Part shown: positions 1-6,719 of the stretch, piece after piece
How positions within the stretch are numbered: position 1 is the first letter of the stretch
Layout: each line of letters begins with the position of its first letter
Assembly: GCA_046047235.1 (NCBI GenBank)
Contig: JBJOII010000156.1
Coordinates: 1-8,553, forward strand
Reading direction: 5' to 3'
DNA from: JBMTVN01 sp046047235
Lineage (GTDB): Bacteria; Verrucomicrobiota; Verrucomicrobiia; Limisphaerales; JAHDYP01
Length of the DNA: 8,553 nucleotides
The notes under the pieces: model-generated
Told to the model about the DNA's origin: nothing
The model's input: only the letters and a program-made list of their open reading frames with translations
Databases searched by the model: none
Translations under genes and position numbers: made by a program

Positions 1-1150
1 TCACCACCTCCCCATCCTCCAACGCCGTCCCCGCATGAAACACTTTCACCCCCTGCATCCCCACCACCCTATCCAAACCCCGAATCACCTTCCCCTTCTC
101 ATACCCGCCCGGATACCCGCCCGATGCCATCACCACACACACCGCCGCATCCTCCGACCACTCCAACTCAACCCGGTCTAAGGTCCCCTCCACACAAGCC
201 AGCAACACCTCCACCAAATCGTTCTTCAACCTCGGCAAATACACCTGCGTCTCCGGATCCCCAAAACGCGCATTAAACTCCAATACCTTCGCCCCCCCCT
301 CCGTCAACATCAGCCCCGGATACAGCATCCCCCGGAAATCAATCCCCTCCGCCTGACACCCGCGTAACCATGGCTGCAAAATGCTCCGCTCCAACCGGCG
401 CAAATCGTCCTCCCCCAAAAACGGCGCCGGACTATAAGTCCCCATCCCCCCGGTGTTCGGCCCCTCATCCCCATCATACGCCGCCTTGTGATCCTGCGAC
501 GTCGGAAACAACCGCACGGTCCTCCCGTCACTCAACGCATGCAGCGATACCTCCATCCCCTCCAATAACTCCTGGATCACCACCCGCCTCCCCGCCTCCC
601 CAAACTGCCCCCCCACCAACATCGATTCAATTGCCGCATCCGCCTGCGCCATGTCCCGGCAGATCAAAACCCCCTTCCCCAAGGCCAACCCGTCCGCCTT
701 CACCGCACACCGCCCCCCCAACTCCGCCGCAAACCGCGACGCCGCCGCCCTGTCCTCAAACACACCCGCCCGCATGGTCGGAATCCCATGACGCTCCATG
801 AATTCCTGCGAAAAACTCTTCGAAGCCTCAAATTGAGCCGCCTTCCGGTTCGGCCCCCAGACCTTGAACCCCGCCGCCTGAAACCGGTCCACCACCCCCA
901 TCGCCAAAGGATCATCCGGCCCAACCACCGTCAAATCCGGCCGCTCTACCTCCGCAAAGGCCAATAACCCATCCAAATCCTTCGCCCCAATAGAAACACA
1001 CTCCACAACCTCCCCACTCCCAGCTAACCGCTCACCCCCAATCCCCGCATTCCCCGGAGCACACCACATCCTCGTCACATGCCTCGACTGCGCCAGCTTC
1101 CACACCAAAGCGTGCTCACGACCACCAGATCCAATCACCAGCAATTTCAT
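1..1150 (-). CDS. purD: Phosphoribosylamine-glycine ligase (GARS), C-terminus cut by window edge
   Basis: This enzyme joins glycine to 5-phosphoribosylamine using ATP, the second step of cytoplasmic de novo purine synthesis. Reading the minus strand from the ATG at 1150 gives 383 uninterrupted residues before the left edge. The family is about 430 residues long, so roughly the last 45 are missing. The N-terminal domain opens with MKLLVIGSGGREHA (residues 1-14), the family signature. The ATP-grasp core shows KADGLALGKGV (151-161), DEGPNTGGMGTYSP (228-241) and EFNARFGDPETQ (291-302), all textbook PurD motifs with no visible substitutions. The start is fixed because the protein begins exactly at the conserved MKLLVIG strand. 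No good Shine-Dalgarno sequence precedes it. The GH51 gene lies upstream on the same strand, but a terminator at 1220-1243 separates the two, so purD probably has its own promoter within 1151-1219. I could not pick a convincing -35/-10 pair there. Confidence 0.97.
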   Translation of the reverse strand, partial: MKLLVIGSGGREHALVWKLAQSRHVTRMWCAPGNAGIGGERLAGSGEVVECVSIGAKDLDGLLAFAEVERPDLTVVGPDDPLAMGVVDRFQAAGFKVWGPNRKAAQFEASKSFSQEFMERHGIPTMRAGVFEDRAAASRFAAELGGRCAVKADGLALGKGVLICRDMAQADAAIESMLVGGQFGEAGRRVVIQELLEGMEVSLHALSDGRTVRLFPTSQDHKAAYDGDEGPNTGGMGTYSPAPFLGEDDLRRLERSILQPWLRGCQAEGIDFRGMLYPGLMLTEGGAKVLEFNARFGDPETQVYLPRLKNDLVEVLLACVEGTLDRVELEWSEDAAVCVVMASGGYPGGYEKGKVIRGLDRVVGMQGVKVFHAGTALEDGEVV

Positions 1151-1198
1151 GGGACCGCGAATTCAATCAGGATTGTCACCGCGGCGGAATACAAAACT

Positions 1199-1243
1199 CC
1201 CGAAGCACAAAATAAAGCAGGCCGCCTGAATTGACAGGCGGCC
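1199..1243 (-). terminator. Rho-independent terminator of the GH51 gene
   Basis: A perfect 9-bp inverted repeat, GGCCGCCTG (1220-1228) and CAGGCGGCC (1235-1243), encloses a 6-nt loop. Read on the minus strand, the stem is followed by TGCTTTATTTTGTGCTT, a T-rich tract. It lies about 47 bp past the stop of the GH51 gene and about 70 bp before the purD start. It should therefore end the GH51 transcript and separate the two genes. Confidence 0.88.
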
Positions 1244-1289
1244 CACCCCCTTCAACTCAAGGCAACCCATCGCCCCCCCCCAACCCCAA

Positions 1290-3698
1290 TCACCGCACCC
1301 CAAGCTCAAACACCGTCGCACTGCAGGGCGCCACCCTCAAACCGCTACCCGCCCCCTCCACGCTCCCCTCCTCGATCTCGACTACCATTCCCGCATCCGG
1401 ATCGTTAAAGGCCTGCGGATCCATCCCCCCAATACGCCACCACTGCCCCTCCCCACTCAACTCCACCCCCTCAACCTCCAGTGGCAAGACCACCTCCGCC
1501 ATCCCCGGATTCACCACCCCCAGCGTCAACCGACTACGATCCGCATTCCAGGCCGCCTGCACGTCCACCAACCCTCGCACCTCCGTCTCCACCGGCTGCA
1601 AACCAAAATGATCCCGATACATCTTCAAAACCAAACCCGTCGTCTCAAAGGCCGCATTCCGCCGACTCACCTTGATCGCTCCAATCACGTTCACGGTCTG
1701 CGCATAAAACGCCGACTCAATAAACTCACTCTGCCGCGCAAACTCATGCAGCCCCGCCGCAATCCCCAGACCGTCCTTCAGGAAATACCGCGTCCCTAAC
1801 TCCCCAAAAACATGCGGCCCATACCAGTAGTTCCACTCGGTCATCGCAATCCGAATCCCCTTCTCCTTCAAACCCGCAATCTCCCCCTGCGCCTGCTTCA
1901 AAAACTCCGCCTTCCGGCGAATGTTGTCCGGTATCTGGCGCACATGCGCCACCAACCCCGACCGCTCCTGACAATAAAAATGCTCCGCAATAAAATCCAT
2001 GTGCCCGGAACAATCCCTCAATAACCCCATGCTCCACGGCCCCGCATTCCCCGATGAAATGCAGATAATGTCCGGATCCACCTCCCGCATCTTGTCCACC
2101 ACCCAGTTCTGCTTGATCTTGTAGTGGTCCAATTGCATGAACCCCAATTGCCACTCACCCCACATCTCATTCCCCACCCCCCAGTAACGCACTCCAAACG
2201 GCTTCGCCGATCCATTCTTCGCCCGCTGCCGCCCATACAGGGTGTCCTTCGCCCCATTGCAATATTCCAACTGCGCCGCCGCCGAATACGCATCCCCAAA
2301 ACCGGTGTTCACGGTAATCCATGGCTCCGTCCCCACCAGCTCGCAAAAACGAATGAACTCGTGCATCCCAAAATCATTGTGCTCCACTCCAGTCCACGCC
2401 GGATTCGTCCGCGGAGGCCGACGATCCCGATCCCCCACCCCGTCCCGCCAATCATATCCACTCACAAAATTCCCGCCCGGCCACCGGTAAATCGGCGCCC
2501 TCAACTCCTTCAATAACGCCAGGGTGTCCGCCCGCATCCCCTCCACGTTGTCCGCCGGCATCAACGAAATCGCCCCCACCGCCACCTCACCCCCCTCAAC
2601 CCGTAACACCAACCTCGCCTCGTCCGTAGTCCCCCCAGCAATAAACCGGAACGCATGCCGACGATACCGGTCTCGCACCCGCCCCAAATCCACCACCTCA
2701 CTCCCACTATCCCCCTCACCCCAACGCAATTCCACCTCCGCACTCGACCGCACCCCACCCACCGCCCTCAACCACACATACCCCACATACTCCCTCCCCT
2801 CGGTCACCCCCAAATCACGCTGCCCGATCCCACTGCCCGCACCCACCACCGGCGTGTGCTCACCCACAAACGCACCCTCCCGCTCCATCCGCACCTCACC
2901 CCCACCCAGCCGCTCCCACGGCGAGGCCACCACCACCGGATACTCCGAATCCAATAACCGCGTATACGGACGATACACCTCCGTAATTGCATGATAAAAC
3001 TTCCGATCCTCCAGCATCTCTGCCCAAATGCCCCCGTAAATGCACCGCCCCAAATGCTCAATGAACTGACTGTAAATGTTCTCCGACATCGGATGCCCCA
3101 ATACATCCGCCCGCACCACCACCCGCGGAACCGGCACCTCACCCTGCCCAATCTTCTCCACCACCACATCGTCAAACCACGCCCGCCCCTTCGCCACCCC
3201 CCACCCCCCCAGTAAACAATTCACTTGCACCGACGACATATCCTCCACCCCAAACTCCACCGAAACCTGCGTCCAACCCCGCGTCCCCACCACCGCCTCA
3301 GTCGCCACCCCCTGCATGTCATGCAAACTCAATAACGCCCCGCGCGCCCCATCCACTTCCACTCCCTCCGTCTTCACCCACCCCGATAACCGATACCGCC
3401 CATACGGCTCCACCACCACCCGCGTCGTCCACGCCAAATCCCCCCCTCCCCCCGACTCCAATGACACGCTCCGCTCACCACTCCGCCCCTCACCCACCAC
3501 ACTCCCCTCACCCGCCCCAGCCCACGTCTGCACCCGCCACCCCCGCGGCCTCACCCCGTCCATCACCTCAAACGAACCATTCCGTACCTGGTTCTCCGCC
3601 CCCAATCCCACCAACCCCACCAACCCCAAACCCAAAACCACACGCAAACTCCGCGAGCAATTTGCCCACAACATTCCAGCAGGTCGTATCGTCTTCAT
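1290..3698 (-). CDS. Secreted GH51 alpha-L-arabinofuranosidase with carbohydrate-binding modules
   Basis: This is predicted to release terminal arabinofuranosyl residues from arabinan or arabinoxylan outside the cytoplasm. The chosen ATG at 3698 gives 802 aa. The frame stays open to an ATG at 3782 (830 aa), but the 3698 start puts a normal signal peptide at the N-terminus: a basic n-region, then VVLGLGLVGLVGL, with likely cleavage after GLGA. Numbering from 3698, residues about 37-182 form a CBM4_9-like beta-sandwich (RNGSFE to AWFDDVVVEKIG). The GH51 signature SENIYSQFIEHLGRCIYGG follows at 205-223. A second sandwich-like insert spans about 250-382. The TIM barrel then starts near 385, with APIYRWPGGNFVSGYDW at 401-417. 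The acid/base is Glu511 in YWGVGNEMWGEW and the nucleophile is Glu621 in IAMTEWNYW. The C-terminal beta domain ends in ATVFELGVR. All catalytic motifs are intact. The only SD-like GGGAGG lies about 15 nt before the ATG, which is far. The DUF72 gene is divergent. The substrate is inferred from the family; endoglucanase activity also exists within GH51. Confidence 0.93.
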   Translation of the reverse strand: MKTIRPAGMLWANCSRSLRVVLGLGLVGLVGLGAENQVRNGSFEVMDGVRPRGWRVQTWAGAGEGSVVGEGRSGERSVSLESGGGGDLAWTTRVVVEPYGRYRLSGWVKTEGVEVDGARGALLSLHDMQGVATEAVVGTRGWTQVSVEFGVEDMSSVQVNCLLGGWGVAKGRAWFDDVVVEKIGQGEVPVPRVVVRADVLGHPMSENIYSQFIEHLGRCIYGGIWAEMLEDRKFYHAITEVYRPYTRLLDSEYPVVVASPWERLGGGEVRMEREGAFVGEHTPVVGAGSGIGQRDLGVTEGREYVGYVWLRAVGGVRSSAEVELRWGEGDSGSEVVDLGRVRDRYRRHAFRFIAGGTTDEARLVLRVEGGEVAVGAISLMPADNVEGMRADTLALLKELRAPIYRWPGGNFVSGYDWRDGVGDRDRRPPRTNPAWTGVEHNDFGMHEFIRFCELVGTEPWITVNTGFGDAYSAAAQLEYCNGAKDTLYGRQRAKNGSAKPFGVRYWGVGNEMWGEWQLGFMQLDHYKIKQNWVVDKMREVDPDIICISSGNAGPWSMGLLRDCSGHMDFIAEHFYCQERSGLVAHVRQIPDNIRRKAEFLKQAQGEIAGLKEKGIRIAMTEWNYWYGPHVFGELGTRYFLKDGLGIAAGLHEFARQSEFIESAFYAQTVNVIGAIKVSRRNAAFETTGLVLKMYRDHFGLQPVETEVRGLVDVQAAWNADRSRLTLGVVNPGMAEVVLPLEVEGVELSGEGQWWRIGGMDPQAFNDPDAGMVVEIEEGSVEGAGSGLRVAPCSATVFELGVR

Positions 3699-3792
3699 GG
3701 TGAACCCGCACATCCTCCCAATTCCCCCCACTCCTGTCCAGCAATCCCGCTCATGCTGAACCCCGCTTAACACCAGCTTCATTCATGTTGAC

Positions 3793-3816
3793 GAAACTCC
3801 GAAACTCCGAAACTCC
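3793..3816. repeat. Three perfect tandem GAAACTCC octamers in the divergent intergenic region
   Basis: GAAACTCC occurs three times head to tail with no mismatch, ending 5 bp before the DUF72 ATG. On the minus strand the unit reads GGAGTTTC, so each copy carries a Shine-Dalgarno-like GGAG facing the GH51 gene. The position between two divergent genes would suit an operator or a bidirectional control site. No inverted symmetry is present. Confidence 0.8.
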
Positions 3817-3821
3817 ACCCC

Positions 3822-4772
3822 ATGCCCCCCACCCGCGAGTTCCTCCAATCCCAACTCCACACCCTCGCCCAACAAGGCGTCTACCTCGGCACCTCCAGCT
3901 GGAAATACGAGGGCTGGCTCGACCAAATCTACACCCGCGACCGCTATGTCTACCGCGGTAACTACTCCAAAACCCGCTTCGAAAAAAACTGCCTCACGGA
4001 ATATGCCGAAACCTTCCCCACAGTCTGTATCGACGCCGCTTATTACGACTTCCCCAGACCCCAATACCTCACCAACCTCGCCGAACAAGTCCCCCCACAC
4101 TTCCAGTTCGGACTCAAAGTCACCGACGCCATCACAATCCGCAAATTCCCCAACCTCGAACGCTTCGGCCCTCGCGCCGGCCAACCCAACCCCGACTTCC
4201 TCAACGCCGACCTCTTCACCACGCGCTTCCTCGAACCCTGCTCCCAAATCCGCAGCCAAATCGGCCTCATCATCTTCGAATTCTCCCGCTTCTGGCCCAC
4301 TGACTACGCCCAGGGACGCGATTTCCTCGCCGATCTCGATGCCTTCCTCACCCAACTCCCGCCCAACTGGCCCTACGGTATCGAAATCCGTAACCGCCAC
4401 TGGCTCGTCCCCAACTACTTCGCCTGCCTCCAAAAACACCACATCACCCACGTCTACAACGCCTGGGACGCCATGCCTCCCATCCACGAACAACTCCAAC
4501 TCCCTGACTCCATCCCCAACCCCCACCTCGTCGCCGCACGCTTCCTCCTCAAATCCGGACGCAAATACGCCCAAGCCGTCCAAGCCTTCCAACCCTATAA
4601 CCAAACCCGCGAACCCCTCCCCGAAGCCCGCCAGGCCGGCGCCCAACTCATCCAACATGGCCGAACCACCCCAAACCGCAAAACCTTCGTCTTCGTCAAT
4701 AACCGCCTCGAAGGCAATTCCCCCAATACCATCGCCGCCATGATCCAGGAAGCCACCCACCCCAAACCCTAA
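3822..4772 (+). CDS. DUF72 (YecE-like) family protein
   Basis: DUF72 proteins have a TIM-barrel-like fold and are common in bacteria, but no reaction is established for the family, so none is assigned here. The 316-aa product carries the N-terminal hallmark GTSSWKYEGW (23-32), the EYAETFPTVCIDAAYYDFP segment (about 60-78), FQFGLKV (about 94-100), YGIEIRNRHW in the middle, and FVFVNNRLEGNSPNTI near the C-terminus. That last stretch matches the family's closing NN-containing motif. No signal peptide or membrane segment is visible, so it should be cytoplasmic. It is longer than E. coli YecE, which has about 270 residues. The ATG at 3822 is the first in frame and sits just after the octamer repeats; no SD is evident. 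It is divergent from the GH51 gene. The next plus-strand gene is 284 bp downstream across a repeat block, so it is probably monocistronic. A long antisense ORF here is a compositional shadow. Confidence 0.93.
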   Translation: MPPTREFLQSQLHTLAQQGVYLGTSSWKYEGWLDQIYTRDRYVYRGNYSKTRFEKNCLTEYAETFPTVCIDAAYYDFPRPQYLTNLAEQVPPHFQFGLKVTDAITIRKFPNLERFGPRAGQPNPDFLNADLFTTRFLEPCSQIRSQIGLIIFEFSRFWPTDYAQGRDFLADLDAFLTQLPPNWPYGIEIRNRHWLVPNYFACLQKHHITHVYNAWDAMPPIHEQLQLPDSIPNPHLVAARFLLKSGRKYAQAVQAFQPYNQTREPLPEARQAGAQLIQHGRTTPNRKTFVFVNNRLEGNSPNTIAAMIQEATHPKP

Positions 4773-4864
4773 AACACTAAGGTCATGTCCTAACAATAGC
4801 CGCCCCTTCTCCTCGCCAGAGGTGCCGGATCCCTATCGCCCCGGACAGAATAGCACGCCGCCCT

Positions 4865-4911
4865 CCCTCTCGCGCCCAGCGCCTGTCCCCTAACTCCCAG
4901 CTACTAGCTCC
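4865..4911. repeat. Dispersed intergenic repeat, copy A
   Basis: This 47-bp block (CCCTCTCGCGCCCAGCGCCT through to CTACTAGCTCC) matches 44 of 47 positions with the block at 6602-6648. The three differences are C/G, G/C and A/G substitutions and there is no gap. The right half has a 7-bp rhythm (CTAACTC, CCAGCTA, CTAGCTC). Both copies lie in intergenic DNA and in the same orientation, one on each side of the oxidoreductase gene. Confidence 0.85.
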
Positions 4912-4939
4912 TAACGGCCGGACCGAAGGTCCCACCTCC

Positions 4940-4988
4940 CCTCAGCCCTCAGCCCTCAACCCTCAGCCATCTCCCATCTCCCATCTCC
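4940..4988. repeat. Seven contiguous heptamer repeats (4 x CCTCAGC, 3 x CATCTCC)
   Basis: CCTCAGC is repeated four times at 4940-4967, the third unit having A in place of G. Three perfect CATCTCC units follow at 4968-4988 in the same 7-bp register. On the minus strand the block reads as regularly spaced G-tracts. It ends 68 bp before the oxidoreductase start codon. This resembles in kind, not in sequence, the short tandemly repeated heptanucleotide elements described in cyanobacteria. Confidence 0.88.
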
Positions 4989-5056
4989 CAATAAGCGGTA
5001 GCCAGCCCGCCCCAAATCTGATAACCCCTTCCCATACACAAAACCCCCGAGTACAC

Positions 5057-6538
5057 ATGAAACCTACTCTCAACCGTCGTGCCTTCCTCAGCCGCAGCCT
5101 CGCCGCAGCAGGATCGGCAGCCGCCCTCTCCCACTTCCCGCACCTGCTCGCCCAAAATAGCAGCGCCAATAACCAAGTCCGCGTCGGCGTCATCGGGATC
5201 CGTAGCCGCGGTAACGCCCACATCAAAGACTTCCAGGCCATCCCCGATGTCCAAATCGTCGCCCTGTGCGACGCCGATAGCGAAATCCTCAATAACCGCG
5301 TCCAGGAAACGAACTCCAAATACAACCTCCAGGGCGCCAATAAAATCCAAGGCCACCAGGACGTCCGACACCTCCTCGACCGGAAAGACGTCGACGCCAT
5401 CGTCATCGCCACCCCCAACCACTGGCACTCCCTGCTCACCATCTGGGGCTGCGAAGCCGGTAAAGACGTCTACGTCGAAAAACCGGTCAGCCATTCCATC
5501 TGGGAAGGCCGACAAATGGTCAACGCCGCCCGCAAGCACAACCGCATCGTACAAGCCGGCACACAGCAACGCTCCTGCGCCGCAGTACAAGAATGCGCAC
5601 GCGATATCCAAAACGGCCGCTACGGCAAAGTAAAATGGATCCACTGCTCCAAACTCGGCGCCCGCAAAACCATCGGCAAAGTCTCCCAACCCACTACCGT
5701 CCCCAGCAATATCAACTACAACCTCTGGGCCGGCCCCGCACCCATGACCCCCGTCATGCGCCAGCAATTCCACTACGACTGGCACTGGCAATGGAATTGG
5801 GGCGACGGCGAAATGGGGAACTGGGGCATCCATTACATCGATGACTTCCGCCATATCATGGGCTGGAACGATATCCCCTCCCGTGTCGTCGCCGCCGGTG
5901 GCCGCGTCCTCTGGAATGACGACGGCCAAACCCCCAATATGCACTTCGCCCTCTTCGACTACGACGGCACCCCCATCGTAGTCGATATCCGTAACCTCCC
6001 CGACCCCGAACGCGGTGGAGATGACGGCGCCGTCTACCTCCGCTCCCGCGGCGGCAACTACATCCAATGCGAAGATGGCTACGTCAGCATCTCCCGCGGC
6101 GGCGGCAAAGCCTTCGACAATAAAAACAAACCTGTCCACCAATACAAAGGCGACGGCGGAGGCGATCACGCCCCCAACTTCATCAGCGCCGTCCGCAGCC
6201 GCAAACGCAGCGAACTCAACGCCGAAATCGAAGTCGGCCACCTCAGCACCGCCGTCTGCCACCAGGCCAATATCGCCTACCGCGTCGGCGCCGAAGCCAG
6301 CATCGACCAAATCCGCGAAAACATGAAACAACACGAGGACGCCCTCAATACCCTCGAAGACATGCTCGTCCAAATGAACGACTGCAAAGTCGACCTCAAC
6401 AAGGACCGCTTCACCCTCGGCGCTCACCTCACTTACGACCGGACCAAGGAACAATTCACCGGCCCCGGCTCAGACCGCGCCAACCAGTTCCTCAAAACCA
6501 CCTACCGCGACGGCTTCGTCGTCAAAAACCAAGCCTGA
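5057..6538 (+). CDS. Gfo/Idh/MocA family oxidoreductase with Tat signal
   Basis: Members of this family are NAD(P)-dependent dehydrogenases, mostly acting on sugars, inositols and related polyols. The 493-aa product begins with a twin-arginine signal: NRRAFLSRSL (6-15), then an Ala-rich stretch to about residue 33. It is therefore probably exported folded with bound cofactor. The Rossmann domain follows: VGVIGIRSRG (43-52), the acidic strand end ALCDAD (69-74), and the EKP motif (141-143) that carries the family's catalytic lysine. The C-terminal domain has GNWGIHYIDDFRHIMGW (254-270), with the His/Asp pair expected near the active site. The glycine motif is GxxxRG rather than the commoner GxGxxG. 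No SD precedes the ATG. A strong terminator follows, so it looks monocistronic. The substrate cannot be told. Some Tat-secreted relatives are GH109 glycosidases that keep NAD bound, so a hydrolase role is possible. Confidence 0.93.
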   Translation: MKPTLNRRAFLSRSLAAAGSAAALSHFPHLLAQNSSANNQVRVGVIGIRSRGNAHIKDFQAIPDVQIVALCDADSEILNNRVQETNSKYNLQGANKIQGHQDVRHLLDRKDVDAIVIATPNHWHSLLTIWGCEAGKDVYVEKPVSHSIWEGRQMVNAARKHNRIVQAGTQQRSCAAVQECARDIQNGRYGKVKWIHCSKLGARKTIGKVSQPTTVPSNINYNLWAGPAPMTPVMRQQFHYDWHWQWNWGDGEMGNWGIHYIDDFRHIMGWNDIPSRVVAAGGRVLWNDDGQTPNMHFALFDYDGTPIVVDIRNLPDPERGGDDGAVYLRSRGGNYIQCEDGYVSISRGGGKAFDNKNKPVHQYKGDGGGDHAPNFISAVRSRKRSELNAEIEVGHLSTAVCHQANIAYRVGAEASIDQIRENMKQHEDALNTLEDMLVQMNDCKVDLNKDRFTLGAHLTYDRTKEQFTGPGSDRANQFLKTTYRDGFVVKNQA

Positions 6539-6562
6539 CAAACACCCTATACAAACACCCCC

Positions 6563-6596
6563 AAGGCCCGCCCCAAAAAGGCGGGCCTTTCCTTTC
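6563..6596 (+). terminator. Rho-independent terminator of the oxidoreductase gene
   Basis: A perfect 10-bp stem, AAGGCCCGCC (6563-6572) and GGCGGGCCTT (6580-6589), encloses a 7-nt loop CCAAAAA and is followed by TCCTTTCCC. It starts 25 bp after the stop codon. It should end transcription of the oxidoreductase gene before the next gene. Confidence 0.9.
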
Positions 6597-6601
6597 CCAC
6601 C

Positions 6602-6654
6602 CCCTCTCGCGCGCAGCGCCTCTCCCCTAGCTCCCAGCTACTAGCTCCCAGCTA
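6602..6654. repeat. Dispersed intergenic repeat, copy B, with perfect 14-bp tandem duplication
   Basis: Positions 6602-6648 match copy A (4865-4911) at 44 of 47 bases. The right part is a perfect tandem duplication of CTAGCTCCCAGCTA (6627-6640 and 6641-6654), that is, two pairs of heptamers. It lies directly after the oxidoreductase terminator. Confidence 0.85.
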
Positions 6655-6656
6655 CC

Positions 6657-6673
6657 GCGCGCCCCAGGCGCGC
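6657..6673. repeat. GC-rich hairpin
   Basis: GCGCGCC (6657-6663) and GGCGCGC (6667-6673) form a perfect 7-bp stem around the loop CCA. No T-tract follows on either strand, so it is not a standard terminator. It adjoins repeat copy B and may be part of that element. Confidence 0.6.
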
Positions 6674-6704
6674 TACCCTTGGACAGCCTGTGTCCCACCC
6701 CCTC

Positions 6705-6713
6705 TGGCATAAT
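6705..6713 (+). promoter_or_regulatory. Extended -10 promoter motif for the 75-aa ORF
   Basis: TGGCATAAT (TG-n-CATAAT) fits an extended -10 element with five of six bases matching TATAAT. Its last base is 7 bp before the ATG at 6720, so transcription would start at or next to the start codon. A TTGGACA sequence at 6679-6685 resembles a -35 box but is about 22 bp away, which is too far for a standard spacer. Confidence 0.5.
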
Positions 6714-6719
6714 GCCCCC

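Noticed and set aside
3076..3759. 227-aa Pro/Thr/Ser-rich plus-strand ORF within the GH51 gene
   Set aside because: Pro-rich, low-complexity translation is what a C-rich complementary strand gives. The same holds for the similar ORFs at 370-801, 1231-1611, 2524-2994 and 7910-8263.
3767..3793. TTAACA (3767-3772) and TTGACG (3788-3793) as -35 boxes for the DUF72 gene
   Set aside because: Neither has a -10-like hexamer at 16-18 bp, so no promoter could be supported.
3783..4796. 337-aa minus-strand ORF opposite the DUF72 gene
   Set aside because: It is low-complexity Gly/Glu/Val sequence with no recognisable motif. The plus strand here encodes full-length DUF72 with conserved motifs, so this is a shadow of the C-rich composition.
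4781..4797. GGTCATGTCCTAACAAT as a possible insertion-sequence end
   Set aside because: It has no matching inverted copy, target duplication or transposase fragment in the window.
4920..4932. GGACC-GAA-GGTCC hairpin as a terminator of the DUF72 gene
   Set aside because: The stem is only 5 bp, has no T-tract, and lies nearly 150 bp past the stop codon.
4940..4988. CRISPR-like array
   Set aside because: The units are 7 bp and directly adjacent, with no spacers and no cas genes nearby.
4949..6454. 501-aa minus-strand ORF opposite the oxidoreductase
   Set aside because: It is rich in Val, Ala and Asp with no domain pattern, and the plus-strand gene carries all the Gfo/Idh/MocA motifs.
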